A stretch of 64,000 nucleotides of DNA from the NCBI GenBank assembly GCA_963755825.1, contig CAVWLA010000001.1, positions 434,001 through 498,000 of the forward strand, given 5' to 3'. Made by a program: the position numbers and the translations under genes. Of this stretch, positions 34,846 through 43,919 are shown one piece after another; positions within the stretch are counted from its first letter, which is position 1, and each line of letters opens with the position of its first letter. The notes under the pieces are model-generated. The model was not told the origin of the DNA, made no database searches, and worked only from the letters and a program-made list of their open reading frames with translations. This DNA comes from DATBQN01 sp963755825. Lineage in GTDB: Bacteria > Acidobacteriota > Thermoanaerobaculia > Multivoradales > UBA5704.

Positions 34846-37760
34846 CTCGACCATCGCTCAACGCCCTCGTCGGATCCACCGCGCTCCTCCTCCTCGTCAA
34901 CACCGCCTACGTGGCGGCATTCGCCACGCCGACGGTCTTCTACATGGCGAACGTCCTCGCCCACCTGGTGCTCGGCGTCGCCGTCGCCATTGGCGCCGCG
35001 GTCCTCCTCGCCCGGCGGCCGGAGCTGCGGCGCGGGTTTGGCCTCGCCGGCCTCGCCTTCGCGGTGTCGGCGGCGGTGGGGATCTATCTCGCGGTCGCCG
35101 GCAACCTGCGCGCCAACCACGGCGCTCTCGTCGCCCACGTCGCCGCGGCAGCCGCCGGCCTCGCCCTGCTCCTACCGTGGACCTTCCGGCATGCTGCCGA
35201 GGAGAGGGGACCGGGCTGGCGGCGGTTCAGGCTGCTGCTGCCGGCGGCGCTCGGCCTCCTCGTCGTCCTGCCGCTCGCCACCCGCCTCGCCGCCCGCGCC
35301 CACCCCGACGCGCAGGCCAAGATCGAGAACCCGCTGGTCGTCCCGACGTCGATGGACGGCGAGGGGGGCGGCCCGTCGTCGCCCTTCTTCCCCTCGTCGG
35401 CGAAGACCAACGTCGGCGGCATCATCCCCGCCAACTTCTTCATGGACTCGGCGGGCTGCGGCGAGTGCCACCGCGACATCTACAACCAGTGGAACGCCTC
35501 GGCGCACCACTTCGCCTCGTTCAACAATCAGTTCTATCGCAAGTCGATCGAGTACATGCAGGACACCATCGGCACCAAGCCGAGCAAGTGGTGCGCCGCC
35601 TGCCACGACCACGCGGTCTTCTTCAATGGCCGCTTCGACCGTCCGATCCGCGAGCAGATCGACACCCCCGAGGCCCACGCCGGCCTCGCCTGCACCTCCT
35701 GCCACGCCATCGTCCACGTCGACAGCTCGATGGGCAACGCCGGCTTCACCATCGAGTACCCGCCGCTCCACGAGCTGGCGACGAGCAAGAACCCGGTGAT
35801 CAAGACGCTCGATCACTTCCTCACCTACCTCAACCCCGAGCCCCACCGGCGGACCTTCCTGAAGCCCTTCATGACCGCGCAGGGGGCGGAGTTCTGCTCC
35901 AGCTGCCACAAGGTGCACCTCGACGTGCCGGTCAACAGCTACCGCTGGTTCCGCGGCTTCAACGAGTACGACGCCTGGCAGGCCTCCGGCGTCTCGGGCC
36001 AGGGGGCGCGCTCCTTCTACTACCCCAAGGCGCCCCAGGACTGCATCGCCTGCCACATGCCGGAGGTCGACTCGCACGACCCCGGCGGCCGTGACGGCAA
36101 AGTCCACTCGCACGGCTTCCCGGGCGCCAACACCGCGCTCCCCTTCGTCAACCGCGACCCGGCGCAGCTCCTGCGGACGGAGAAGTTCCTGCAGTCCGGC
36201 TTCATCTCGGTCGACCTCTTCGCCGTGGCGCCGGAGGACGGCGACCGCGCCGGCCAGCCGGCGATGGTGCGCCGCGCCGCGCCCGGCGACAGCGCGCCGC
36301 AGGCGATGACCGGCTTCGCGGTGGGGGAGGAGGCGGAGTCGGCGGCGCCGGCGGTGATCCGCGAGGTGGGCCGCGTGACGTCGCCGATCGACGCCGCCGG
36401 AGCGCGCGTCGCCGCCGGCTCGACGGTCCGCGTCGACGCCGTGGTGCGCACGCGCAAGATCGGCCACTTCTTCCCGGGCGGCACCGTCGACGCCTTCGAT
36501 GTCTGGCTGGAGATGAAGGCGATCGACGCCCTCGGCAGGGTCATCTTCTGGAGCGGCGACGTGGCGGACGAGGGCGGCGGCAGGAAGGGCGCCGTCGAGA
36601 CCGGCGCCCATTTCTACCGCTCGTATCAGCTCGACGAGGAAGGCAACCCGATCAACAAGCGCAACGCCTGGCAGTCGCGGAGCGTCCTCTACACCCGCCT
36701 GATCCCGCCCGGCGCCGCCGACGTCGTCCATTTCCGCCTGCGCGTGCCGGCGGACGTCCAGGGCCCCATCACTCTCGAGGCCCGCCTCAACTACCGCAAG
36801 TTCTCGCACTACTACACGCAGTTCTCCTATGCCGGGAAGCCGAAGCCTGGGCAGCCGCCGGGGCTGCTCTCGCCGCACCACAACGGGCTCGAGTACGACT
36901 TCTCGCCGGCCAACATCCCGGCCAACGTCTCCGGCGAGCTGAAGGGGGAGATCCCCGATCTGCCGATCATCGTCGTGGCTTCTGCCACGGCGCGCCTGGC
37001 GGTCGCCGACGCCGCCCATCCGGTGGCTTGGCGGCCGGTCGTCCGCCAAGCCGACCGCGAGCGCTGGAACGACTGGGGGATCGGCCTCCTCCTGCAGGGC
37101 GACCTGAAGGGCGCCGAGTACGCCTTCGACCGCACCACCGAGGCCGAGCCGGGCTACGCCGACGGTTGGGTCAACGTCGGCCGCGCGCTGATCCGCGAGG
37201 GCGAGACCGAGCGCGCCAAGCCCTATCTCGCGCGCGCCCTGGCGCTCGACCCCAAGCTCGCCAGCGCCCATTTCTTCCAGGCGATGATCGAGAAGGACGA
37301 CGGCGCCTACGACGCGGCGCTCGCCTCGCTGCGCGCCGCCGCGGCGCGCTTCCCGCGCGACCGCGTGGTGCTCAACCAGATCGCCCGCCTGCTCTTCCTG
37401 CAGCGCAACTACCGGCAGGCGATCGCGGTGCTCCAGGACGTCGGCCGGATCGATCCCGAGGACGTTCAGATGCACTACACGGCGACGCTCTGCTACCGCG
37501 GTCTCGGCGACGCCGCCGGCGCCGCCCGCGAGGCGGCGCTCTTCCGCCGCTTCAAGGCCGAGGAGTCGTCGCAGGCGATTACCGCCGTCCGCCGCCGCGC
37601 CAGCCCGGAGGACAACAACGAGCGCCAGCTCATCCACGAGCACGAGAGCGCGCCGCTGCCCGGACCGCTCGGGCAGCCCCGGCAGCCCACACCGCCGCGC
37701 GATCGCGAGACCGCGGCAGTGGCCGCCGCGGCCGCCGGCGCCGCGGGAGGGATGCCTTGA
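34842..37760 (+). CDS. Membrane-anchored pentahaem c-type cytochrome with C-terminal TPRs
   Basis: 972 residues. Four to five hydrophobic segments occupy residues 8-150. A periplasmic multihaem domain follows with five CXXCH sites: CGECH (206), CAACH (251), CTSCH (284), CSSCH (352) and CIACH (401). Several extra His could act as distal ligands, for example in SAHHFASFNN. The middle part (about 500-700) is beta-rich and resembles the modules that follow haem domains in cytochrome c554-like proteins. TPR helices (about 715-900; WNDWGIGLLLQGDLKGAEYA onward) and a Pro/Ala-rich tail end the protein. It probably moves electrons between the membrane and extracytoplasmic partners. It is ATGA-coupled to the TPR-propeller gene and TTGA-coupled to the last propeller gene. 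Confidence 0.88.
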   Translation: MTRPSLNALVGSTALLLLVNTAYVAAFATPTVFYMANVLAHLVLGVAVAIGAAVLLARRPELRRGFGLAGLAFAVSAAVGIYLAVAGNLRANHGALVAHVAAAAAGLALLLPWTFRHAAEERGPGWRRFRLLLPAALGLLVVLPLATRLAARAHPDAQAKIENPLVVPTSMDGEGGGPSSPFFPSSAKTNVGGIIPANFFMDSAGCGECHRDIYNQWNASAHHFASFNNQFYRKSIEYMQDTIGTKPSKWCAACHDHAVFFNGRFDRPIREQIDTPEAHAGLACTSCHAIVHVDSSMGNAGFTIEYPPLHELATSKNPVIKTLDHFLTYLNPEPHRRTFLKPFMTAQGAEFCSSCHKVHLDVPVNSYRWFRGFNEYDAWQASGVSGQGARSFYYPKAPQDCIACHMPEVDSHDPGGRDGKVHSHGFPGANTALPFVNRDPAQLLRTEKFLQSGFISVDLFAVAPEDGDRAGQPAMVRRAAPGDSAPQAMTGFAVGEEAESAAPAVIREVGRVTSPIDAAGARVAAGSTVRVDAVVRTRKIGHFFPGGTVDAFDVWLEMKAIDALGRVIFWSGDVADEGGGRKGAVETGAHFYRSYQLDEEGNPINKRNAWQSRSVLYTRLIPPGAADVVHFRLRVPADVQGPITLEARLNYRKFSHYYTQFSYAGKPKPGQPPGLLSPHHNGLEYDFSPANIPANVSGELKGEIPDLPIIVVASATARLAVADAAHPVAWRPVVRQADRERWNDWGIGLLLQGDLKGAEYAFDRTTEAEPGYADGWVNVGRALIREGETERAKPYLARALALDPKLASAHFFQAMIEKDDGAYDAALASLRAAAARFPRDRVVLNQIARLLFLQRNYRQAIAVLQDVGRIDPEDVQMHYTATLCYRGLGDAAGAAREAALFRRFKAEESSQAITAVRRRASPEDNNERQLIHEHESAPLPGPLGQPRQPTPPRDRETAAVAAAAAGAAGGMP

Positions 37761-39556
37761 GCCGGCGCTCCGCCGGGATCGGCCCCAAGCGGTCGGCCGG
37801 GATCGCCAGCGCCCTCGCCGGGCTCGCGGCGGCTACCGCTCTCCTCGCGGCCGCCCCCGCCAAGCCGCCGAGCAGGCCGCCGGCGACCCCGCCCGCCGCC
37901 GGCGTCCGCTTCAGCGACGTCACCCGGCAGGCCGGCATCCGCTTCGTCCATAACGCCGGCCGCAGCGGCAAGAAGCTGCTCCCCGAGACGCTCGGCTCCG
38001 GCGCCGCCTTCTTCGACGCCGACGGCGACGGCTGGCTCGACATCCTGCTCGTCAACGGCAAGGACTGGCGCCTGCCCGGCGCCAAGCCGGCCGCTGCCGC
38101 GCGCCGCCGCGGCGCCTCGACCGCCGCCCTCTACCGCAACAACCACGACGGCACCTTCACCGACGTCACCAAGGGGAGCGGCCTCGACGTCGAGCTGCAC
38201 GGCATGGGCGTCGCGATCGGCGACTACGACAACGACGGCCGCGAGGACGTCTACATCACGGCGCTCGACGGCGACCGCCTCTTCCACAACGAGGGGCGCG
38301 GCAAGTTCAAGGACGTCACCGCCGCCGCCGGCATCGCCAACGCGAGCTTCGGCACCAGCGCCGCCTGGCTCGACTACGACCGCGACGGCAAGCTCGACCT
38401 CTTCGTCGCCAACTACGTGCAGTGGACGCCGGCGGGCGACCTCTGGTGCTCGCTCGACGGCGTCACCAAGTCCTACTGCACGCCGGAGTCGTACGGCGGC
38501 ACCTCGTCGAAGCTCTACCGCAACTTGGGCAACGGCCGCTTCGCCGACGTCTCGCACCAGGCGGGGATCGACGACCCCAGCTCCAAGTCGCTGGGGGTGA
38601 CCGTCCTCGACTTCGACGGCGACGGCTGGCCCGACCTCTTCGTCGCCAACGACACGCAGCCCAACAAGCTCTACCGCAACCAGAGGAACGGCACCTTCGC
38701 CGACGTCGGTCTCGAGGCGGGCGTCGCCTTCGGCGAGGACGGCGCGGCGCGCGGCGCGATGGGCGCCGACGCCGCCGACTACGACCGCTCGGGCAGGCCG
38801 CACCTGCTGGTCGGCAACTTCTCGAACGAGATGCTCGGCCTCTACCACAACGAGGGGTCGGGGGTGTTCGTCGACGAGGCGCCGCGCTCGGCGGTGGGGA
38901 AGGCGAGCTTGCTCACCCTCAGCTTCGGCGTCTTCTTCTTCGACTACGACTTGGACGGCCTGCCCGACATCTTCGCCGCCAACGGCCACCTCGAGGAGGA
39001 GATCAGCCGCGTCCAGCCGCGCATCCGCTACGAGGAGCCGCCGCTCGTCTTCCGCAACCTCGGCCACGGCACCTTCGCCGACGTCTCCCAGGCGCTGGGG
39101 GCGGACCTCGCCAAGCCGATGGTGGCGCGCGGCGCCGCCTACGGCGACTTCGACCGCGACGGCGACCTGGATGTCCTGGTCACCGCCAACGGCGGCCCGG
39201 CGCGCCTGCTGCGCAACGACGGCGGCAGCCGCAACCACTGGTTGAGCGTGCGCACCGTCGGCAGCCGCTCGAACCGCGACGGCATCGGCGCCGTCGTCCG
39301 CGTGACGACCACCGGCGGCAAGCAGTGGCAGATGGTGCGCAGCGGCTCCTCCTACTGCTCGCAGAGCGACCTCGCGGTGACCTTCGGCCTCGGCGCCGAG
39401 AGCCGCGTCGCGAGCTTGGAGATCGACTGGCCGAGCGGCGACAAGCAGATCCTGCAGAACCTCGCCGCCGACCGCTTCCTCACCGTCACCGAGGGCTCCG
39501 GCATCACCGCCGCGAGCGGTCCCGGCGGCGCCCCGGCACCCAAGCCCGCCCGCTGA
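37757..39556 (+). CDS. Exported seven-bladed FG-GAP/ASPIC-UnbV (CRTAC1-like) protein
   Basis: 599 residues from TTG 37757 (TTGA overlap with the cytochrome stop). It has an Ala-rich signal sequence and Pro-rich linker, then GVRFSDVTRQAGIRFVHNAG, the typical opening of the family. Six good calcium loops (DADGDGWLD, DYDNDGRED, DYDRDGKLD, DFDGDGWPD, DYDLDGLPD, DFDRDGDLD) and one degenerate loop (DYDRSGRPH) again make seven blades. The ASPIC/UnbV end shows GSRSNRDGIGAVVRV and SSYCSQSDLAVTFGLG. It is more distant from the two duplicated propellers than they are from each other. Last gene of the operon, followed by a GC hairpin. Confidence 0.9.
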   Translation: MSRRSAGIGPKRSAGIASALAGLAAATALLAAAPAKPPSRPPATPPAAGVRFSDVTRQAGIRFVHNAGRSGKKLLPETLGSGAAFFDADGDGWLDILLVNGKDWRLPGAKPAAAARRRGASTAALYRNNHDGTFTDVTKGSGLDVELHGMGVAIGDYDNDGREDVYITALDGDRLFHNEGRGKFKDVTAAAGIANASFGTSAAWLDYDRDGKLDLFVANYVQWTPAGDLWCSLDGVTKSYCTPESYGGTSSKLYRNLGNGRFADVSHQAGIDDPSSKSLGVTVLDFDGDGWPDLFVANDTQPNKLYRNQRNGTFADVGLEAGVAFGEDGAARGAMGADAADYDRSGRPHLLVGNFSNEMLGLYHNEGSGVFVDEAPRSAVGKASLLTLSFGVFFFDYDLDGLPDIFAANGHLEEEISRVQPRIRYEEPPLVFRNLGHGTFADVSQALGADLAKPMVARGAAYGDFDRDGDLDVLVTANGGPARLLRNDGGSRNHWLSVRTVGSRSNRDGIGAVVRVTTTGGKQWQMVRSGSSYCSQSDLAVTFGLGAESRVASLEIDWPSGDKQILQNLAADRFLTVTEGSGITAASGPGGAPAPKPAR

Positions 39557-39560
39557 TCGG

Positions 39561-39581
39561 TCCGCCGCCAGGCGCGGCGGA
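39561..39581. terminator. GC hairpin at the end of the propeller-cytochrome operon
   Basis: A perfect 8-bp stem TCCGCCGC / GCGGCGGA with a five-base loop sits in the 27-nt gap between the operon and the convergent marR-like gene. There is no T tract on either side, so intrinsic termination is plausible but not certain. Confidence 0.45.
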
Positions 39582-39583
39582 TC

Positions 39584-40039
39584 TCAGTCTCCCAGCCCCT
39601 CCCAGATCGGCCGCATCTGCGGCCCCAGGCGGGAGAGCTCCTCGAAGTGCAGGGTGGTGAGCTGGCGCAGGAGCTGGATACCTCTGGGGGTCAGCTGCAA
39701 ACGGACGACGCGGTGGTCCTCGCGGTCCTGGCGGCGGGTCACCAGGCCGGCGTCGGCGGCGCGGTCGACGAGGCCGACGGCGCTGTGGTGGCGCAGCAGC
39801 AGGTAGCCGGCGACCTCGCCGACGGTCGGGCCGCGCGGGTCGGCGTGGCCGCGGATCGCCAGCAGGAGCTGGTGCTGGGCGGCGGTCAGTCCCGCCCCCG
39901 TCGCCTGCTGCTCGCTCCAGTGGAGGAAGCGGCGCAAGCCGGTGCGGAAGAGGAGCAGCCGCTGGTAGTCGGCGTCGTCCAGGTCGGGCGGCTCGCGGAG
40001 GTCCGGCGAGCGGTCGGTGGCGGCCGGCGTCTCGGGCAT
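39584..40039 (-). CDS. MarR-family transcriptional regulator
   Basis: 151 residues with a winged helix-turn-helix of MarR type: LTAAQHQLLLAIRGHADPRG, recognition helix region VAGYLLLRHHSAVGLVDRA, and the wing with VTRRQDREDHRVVRLQLTPRG (the conserved DxRxxxLxLT region, here DHRVVRLQLT). The ligand is unknown. The ATG start has TACACT 13 nt upstream. It diverges from the ClC channel gene and converges on the propeller operon, so either could be a target; no operator palindrome was identified. Confidence 0.9.
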   Translation of the reverse strand: MPETPAATDRSPDLREPPDLDDADYQRLLLFRTGLRRFLHWSEQQATGAGLTAAQHQLLLAIRGHADPRGPTVGEVAGYLLLRHHSAVGLVDRAADAGLVTRRQDREDHRVVRLQLTPRGIQLLRQLTTLHFEELSRLGPQMRPIWEGLGD

Positions 40040-40046
40040 GGCGGCG

Positions 40047-40052
40047 AGTGTA
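40047..40052 (-). promoter_or_regulatory. -10 element TACACT for the marR-like gene, leaderless-type
   Basis: On the minus strand the hexamer begins 13 nt before ATG 40039, with no Shine-Dalgarno sequence between. Confidence 0.45.
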
Positions 40053-40224
40053 ACGCGGGCCTCGGCGCGGTCTCTCGAGGTGGCTCCGATCCCGAGCGCC
40101 CGGCGTCTCTCTTTCTACGGCGAAGGGTCGCGAGCGGATTCATCGTGTTACGATCTATCCGCCTCGCCGCGCGATTCCCGCGATCTCCAACGTCCCCGTC
40201 ATCCCGCGACCCCGAGACCTTCCG

Positions 40225-41976
40225 ATGCACGCCCAGACCCCGCCTCGCCGGCTGCTCCTCCTCGCCTCGCTCGCCGCTGCCCTCGGACTCCTCGGTGGCG
40301 GCGCGGCGTGGGTGTTGCTGCGGCTGATCGCCCTCCTGACCAACCTCGCCCTCTTTCATCGCTTCGGCACCCAGCTGCCGTCGTTCGCCACCCTCCGCCC
40401 TGGGCCCGGCCTCGTCATCGCCGCGATGGCAGGCGGTCTCCTGGTGTCGCTCCTCGCCCGCTGGTCGCCGGTCATCCGCGGCCACGGCATCCCGGAGGCG
40501 ATGGAGGCGATCCTCCTGCGGCAGAGCCGCATCGCCCCGCGCGCCGCCCTCGCCAAGCCGCTCTCGGCGGCGATCGCCATCGGCACCGGCGGCCCGTTCG
40601 GCGCCGAGGGGCCGATCATCGTCACCGGTGGCGCGCTCGGCTCGCTGCTCGGCCAGATCGTCCGCGTCTCGCCGGCGGAGCGCAAGATCCTCCTCGCCTG
40701 CGGCGCCGCCGCCGGCATGGCGGCGACCTTCGGCTCGCCGCTCGCCGCGGTCATGCTCGCCATCGAGCTGCTGCTCTTCGAGTTCTCCACCCGCGCCTTC
40801 GTGCCACTGGTGGTGGCGGCGAGCGTCGCCGGCGGCGTGCACTCGGCCCTCTTCGGCTCGGGGCCGCTCTTCGCGGTGCCGGCGCACGCCTACGCCGGCC
40901 TCGGCCTCCTCCCTTGGTTCGTCGTCCTCGGCCTCGCCTGCGGCCTCCTCGCGGTGGTGGTGAGCAAGGGGCTCTTCGTGGTCGAGGCCGGCTTCCGCCG
41001 CCTGCCGGTGGGCGAGTTCTGGCACCCGGTGATCGGCGCCCTCGGCTTCGCGACGATCGGCCTCGCCGTGCCGCGCGCCCTGGGCGTCGGCTACGATGCC
41101 ATCGGCGACGTGCTCAACGATCGGCTGGCGGTGACCACGATCGCCGTCCTCGCCGTCGCCAAGCTGGTCGCCTGGTGGCTCGCCCTGGGCTCGGGGACCT
41201 CGGGCGGCACGCTCGCGCCACTCCTCTTGATCGGCGGCTCCTTCGGCAGCCTGGTCGGCTTCGCGGCGCAGGCGATCGACCCCAGCCTCCATCTCGCGGG
41301 CGGCCTCACCCCCGGCGCCTTCGCCATGGTCGCCATGGCGGCCACGTTCGGCGCCGCCACCCGCGCCACCTTCACCTCGATCGTCTTCCTTTTCGAGCTC
41401 ACCAGCGACTACCAGATCATCCTGCCGCTGATGCTGGCGGCGGTGGTCGCCGACCTGGTGGCGGCGGCGCTCCTCGAGGAGTCGCTGATGACTGAGAAGC
41501 TCGCCCGCCGCGGCCTCAAGGTGCAGACCGAGTACGAGGTGGACGTGCTGCGCACGACGCGAGTCGAGGAGGTGATGTCGACGCGCGTCGAGACCATCCC
41601 GGCGGCGGCGACGGTCGCCGAGGTGCGGGCGCGCTTCGCCGCCGGCCGCCACGGCGCCTATCCGGTGATCGACGCCGCGGGGGCGCCGGTGGGGATCGTG
41701 GCGCGCGGCGACCTCTTCAGCCGCACGGCGGCGGAAGACGAGCCGGTGCTCTCGATCACCAGCCGCGACCTGGTCGCCGTCGCCCCCGCCGACAGCCTCC
41801 TCTCGGCGCTCCACCGGATGCTCGACGAGCAGGTCGAGCACCTGCCGGTCCTCGCCGCCGGCCGCCTCGTCGGCATCTGCACCCGGACCGACGTCCTCCG
41901 CGCCCGCAGCCGCCAGCAGGAGCTCGAGGTCGCCCAGCCCGGCTGGCGCCGCGGCGCCGTGCCGCCGGCGCCGTAG
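40225..41976 (+). CDS. ClC-family chloride channel/antiporter with CBS pair
   Basis: 583-residue membrane protein. The ClC core shows GHGIPEAMEA, GTGGPFGAEGPII with the gating Glu in GAEGP, GSPLAAVMLAIE, and GTSGGTLAPLLLIGG in place of GxFxP. Two CBS domains fill the cytosolic C-terminus (about 440-570), with VMSTRVETIPAAATVAEV and VAVAPADSLLSALHRMLDEQ. The family moves chloride or other anions, as a channel or in exchange for protons. The expected extracellular-side Glu of exchangers is retained, but the proton Glu was not assigned. A TACGAT at 40149-40154 may be the -10, giving a leader of about 65 nt. Confidence 0.9.
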   Translation: MHAQTPPRRLLLLASLAAALGLLGGGAAWVLLRLIALLTNLALFHRFGTQLPSFATLRPGPGLVIAAMAGGLLVSLLARWSPVIRGHGIPEAMEAILLRQSRIAPRAALAKPLSAAIAIGTGGPFGAEGPIIVTGGALGSLLGQIVRVSPAERKILLACGAAAGMAATFGSPLAAVMLAIELLLFEFSTRAFVPLVVAASVAGGVHSALFGSGPLFAVPAHAYAGLGLLPWFVVLGLACGLLAVVVSKGLFVVEAGFRRLPVGEFWHPVIGALGFATIGLAVPRALGVGYDAIGDVLNDRLAVTTIAVLAVAKLVAWWLALGSGTSGGTLAPLLLIGGSFGSLVGFAAQAIDPSLHLAGGLTPGAFAMVAMAATFGAATRATFTSIVFLFELTSDYQIILPLMLAAVVADLVAAALLEESLMTEKLARRGLKVQTEYEVDVLRTTRVEEVMSTRVETIPAAATVAEVRARFAAGRHGAYPVIDAAGAPVGIVARGDLFSRTAAEDEPVLSITSRDLVAVAPADSLLSALHRMLDEQVEHLPVLAAGRLVGICTRTDVLRARSRQQELEVAQPGWRRGAVPPAP

Positions 41977-42069
41977 AGCCCCCCGGCGCTGGCTCAGCGC
42001 GCGCTCGGGCAGCGGTGGCGCACTCTGTTAAGGTAGCGCCCGCTCGAACCGCCATCTGGAGGCCGCCCC

Positions 42070-43887
42070 GTGAGGTTCTCCGTGTCCCGTCTGTCCGCCT
42101 TCGCCGCCGTCCTCCTCGCGGCGTCCGCCGGCGCGCCGCTGTCGGCCGCGGCGGCGGACGCGGCCGCTTCGATCACCGAGTTTCCCCTCGCGGCGGCCGA
42201 CGCCGAGCCTGGCGGCATCGTCGCCGGGCCGGGCGGCCTGCTGTGGTTCGCCGAGAACGGCAGCGACCGCTTCGGCCGCATCGCGACGAACGGCGCTCTC
42301 GCGGGCGAGATCGCCGTCGTCGGCGGCAACCTCGAGAGCGAGCTCCCCGCCGCCCTTGCCGTCGGCCCTGACGGCGCCGTCTGGTTCACCGAGATCATCT
42401 CCAACCTGATCGGCCGCGTCACGCCGGCGGGAGTGGTCACCCAGTTCCGTCTGCCGACGGCCCACGCCGGGCCGGTCGACATCGCCCTCGGACCGGACGG
42501 CAATCTCTGGTTCACCGAGAGCATGGGCAACAGCATCGGCCGCATCACGCCGGCGGGGACGATCAGGGAGTTCCCGCTGCCCAACGCCGGCAGCGGGCCG
42601 CTGGGGATCGCCGCGGGAGAGGACGGCAACCTCTGGTTCACCGAGGCCGACGGGCGGCGGATCGGCCGCATCACCCCCGCCGGAGTGGTGGCGGAGTTCC
42701 CGCTCTCGGCGAGCTCGTCGCCGGCGAAGATCGTCGCCGGGCCGGACGGCAACCTCTGGTTCACCGACCCGACGGCGAACGCCATCGGCCGCATCACGCC
42801 GGCCGGCGCCGTCAGCGAGCTGCCGCTGCCCACCGCCGCCGCGACGCCGCTGATCCTCGCCCTCGGTCCGGACGGCAACCTCTGGTTCACCGAGGTCAAT
42901 GCCGGCCAGCTCGGCCGCGTCACGCCGGCCGGCGAGATCAGCGAGTTCGCCCTGCCGACGCCCGGCGCTGGGCCGGCGGGGATCACCGCCGGTCCGGACG
43001 GCAACGTCTGGTTCACCGAGATTCAGGGCAACCGCATCGGCCGGGTGAACCTGGCCGCCCCCAGCGTCTGCGCGCCAGGGCCGAGCACCCTCTGCCTCGA
43101 CCACCTGCCGGGCGACGGGCGCTTTCAGGCGACGGTCGGCTTCCGCACCGCGGCGCCTGCCGGCGGATTTGGCAGCAGCGGCAGCGGCGCCGCCATCCCG
43201 CTCGGCGGCCTGGGGCTCCCGGCGGCAGGACTCTTTTCGTTCTTCGACCGCGCCAACCCCGAGATGATGGTCAAGGTTCTCGACGGCTGCGCCGTCAATG
43301 GCCACTTCTGGGTCTTCGCGGCCGCCGCCACCAACGTCGCCTTCACCCTCCACGTCACCGACACCGGCGACGGCAGCGTCGCGACTTATGAGAACCCGCT
43401 CGGCAAGGCGGCGGCGCCGGTGCAAGACACCGAGGCGTTCGCCTGCGGCGCCGGGGACGAGGTCGCCGGCGGGGGAGCAGCCGCGGCCGCGATGGCGGAC
43501 GCCGTGCCGGACCCGCCGCCGGCCGAGCGCGGAGCCTGCGCCACCGGCGGAGCGCAGCTCTGCATCGGGCAGCGCTTCGCGGTCGGCGTCCGCTTCACGT
43601 CCGCCGGCCAGCCGGCGCCGGCGACCGCCGTCGGCCTCTCCGCCCTCGGCGTCGGCCAGGGCGGGCTCTTCTGGTTCTTCAACCCCGGCAACCCGGAGCT
43701 GCTGATCAAGATCCTCGACGGCTGCGCGGTCAACGGCAGGTACTGGGTCTTCTACGCCGCCGGCACCAACGTCGGCTTCACCGTCGAGGTGACCGACACG
43801 CGCACCGGCCACCACCAGACCTACGTCAACGTCGACGGCACCGCCGCCCCGCCCGTCCAGGACACCTCGGCACTCCCCTGCGGCTGA
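42070..43887 (+). CDS. Exported Vgb-like beta-propeller with duplicated C-terminal module
   Basis: 605 residues. A signal peptide precedes seven repeats of about 42 residues with the core GPDGNLWFTE...IGRITPAG, as in virginiamycin B lyase-like propellers. The lyase activity itself cannot be inferred. Two copies of a roughly 110-residue module follow, from about residue 340 and 495. Their shared cores are NPEMMVKVLDGCAVNGHFWV and NPELLIKILDGCAVNGRYWV, with paired Cys and a closing PVQDT segment. The module looks like an extracellular disulfide-bonded domain. GTG 42070 was chosen from the signal peptide; TAAGGT (42029-42034) may be a -10. Confidence 0.8.
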   Translation: MRFSVSRLSAFAAVLLAASAGAPLSAAAADAAASITEFPLAAADAEPGGIVAGPGGLLWFAENGSDRFGRIATNGALAGEIAVVGGNLESELPAALAVGPDGAVWFTEIISNLIGRVTPAGVVTQFRLPTAHAGPVDIALGPDGNLWFTESMGNSIGRITPAGTIREFPLPNAGSGPLGIAAGEDGNLWFTEADGRRIGRITPAGVVAEFPLSASSSPAKIVAGPDGNLWFTDPTANAIGRITPAGAVSELPLPTAAATPLILALGPDGNLWFTEVNAGQLGRVTPAGEISEFALPTPGAGPAGITAGPDGNVWFTEIQGNRIGRVNLAAPSVCAPGPSTLCLDHLPGDGRFQATVGFRTAAPAGGFGSSGSGAAIPLGGLGLPAAGLFSFFDRANPEMMVKVLDGCAVNGHFWVFAAAATNVAFTLHVTDTGDGSVATYENPLGKAAAPVQDTEAFACGAGDEVAGGGAAAAAMADAVPDPPPAERGACATGGAQLCIGQRFAVGVRFTSAGQPAPATAVGLSALGVGQGGLFWFFNPGNPELLIKILDGCAVNGRYWVFYAAGTNVGFTVEVTDTRTGHHQTYVNVDGTAAPPVQDTSALPCG

Positions 43888-43899
43888 GCGGCGGGCGCT

Positions 43900-43919
43900 G
43901 CCGCGGCCTCTACCGCGGC
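43900..43919. terminator. Hairpin at the meeting point of two convergent genes
   Basis: GCCGCGG, a six-base loop and CCGCGGC form a perfect 7-bp stem overlapping the end of aroC, 12 nt after the stop of the propeller gene. It could serve both genes. There is no T tract. Confidence 0.35.

Noticed and set aside
32248..34854. 868-residue minus-strand open frame opposite the TPR-propeller gene
   Set aside because: It is antisense to a gene with signal peptide, TPRs and calcium loops; low-complexity Arg/Val/Glu composition and no domain.
35172..37643. 823-residue minus-strand open frame opposite the cytochrome gene
   Set aside because: It is antisense to five CXXCH haem sites; shadow composition and no recognisable motif.
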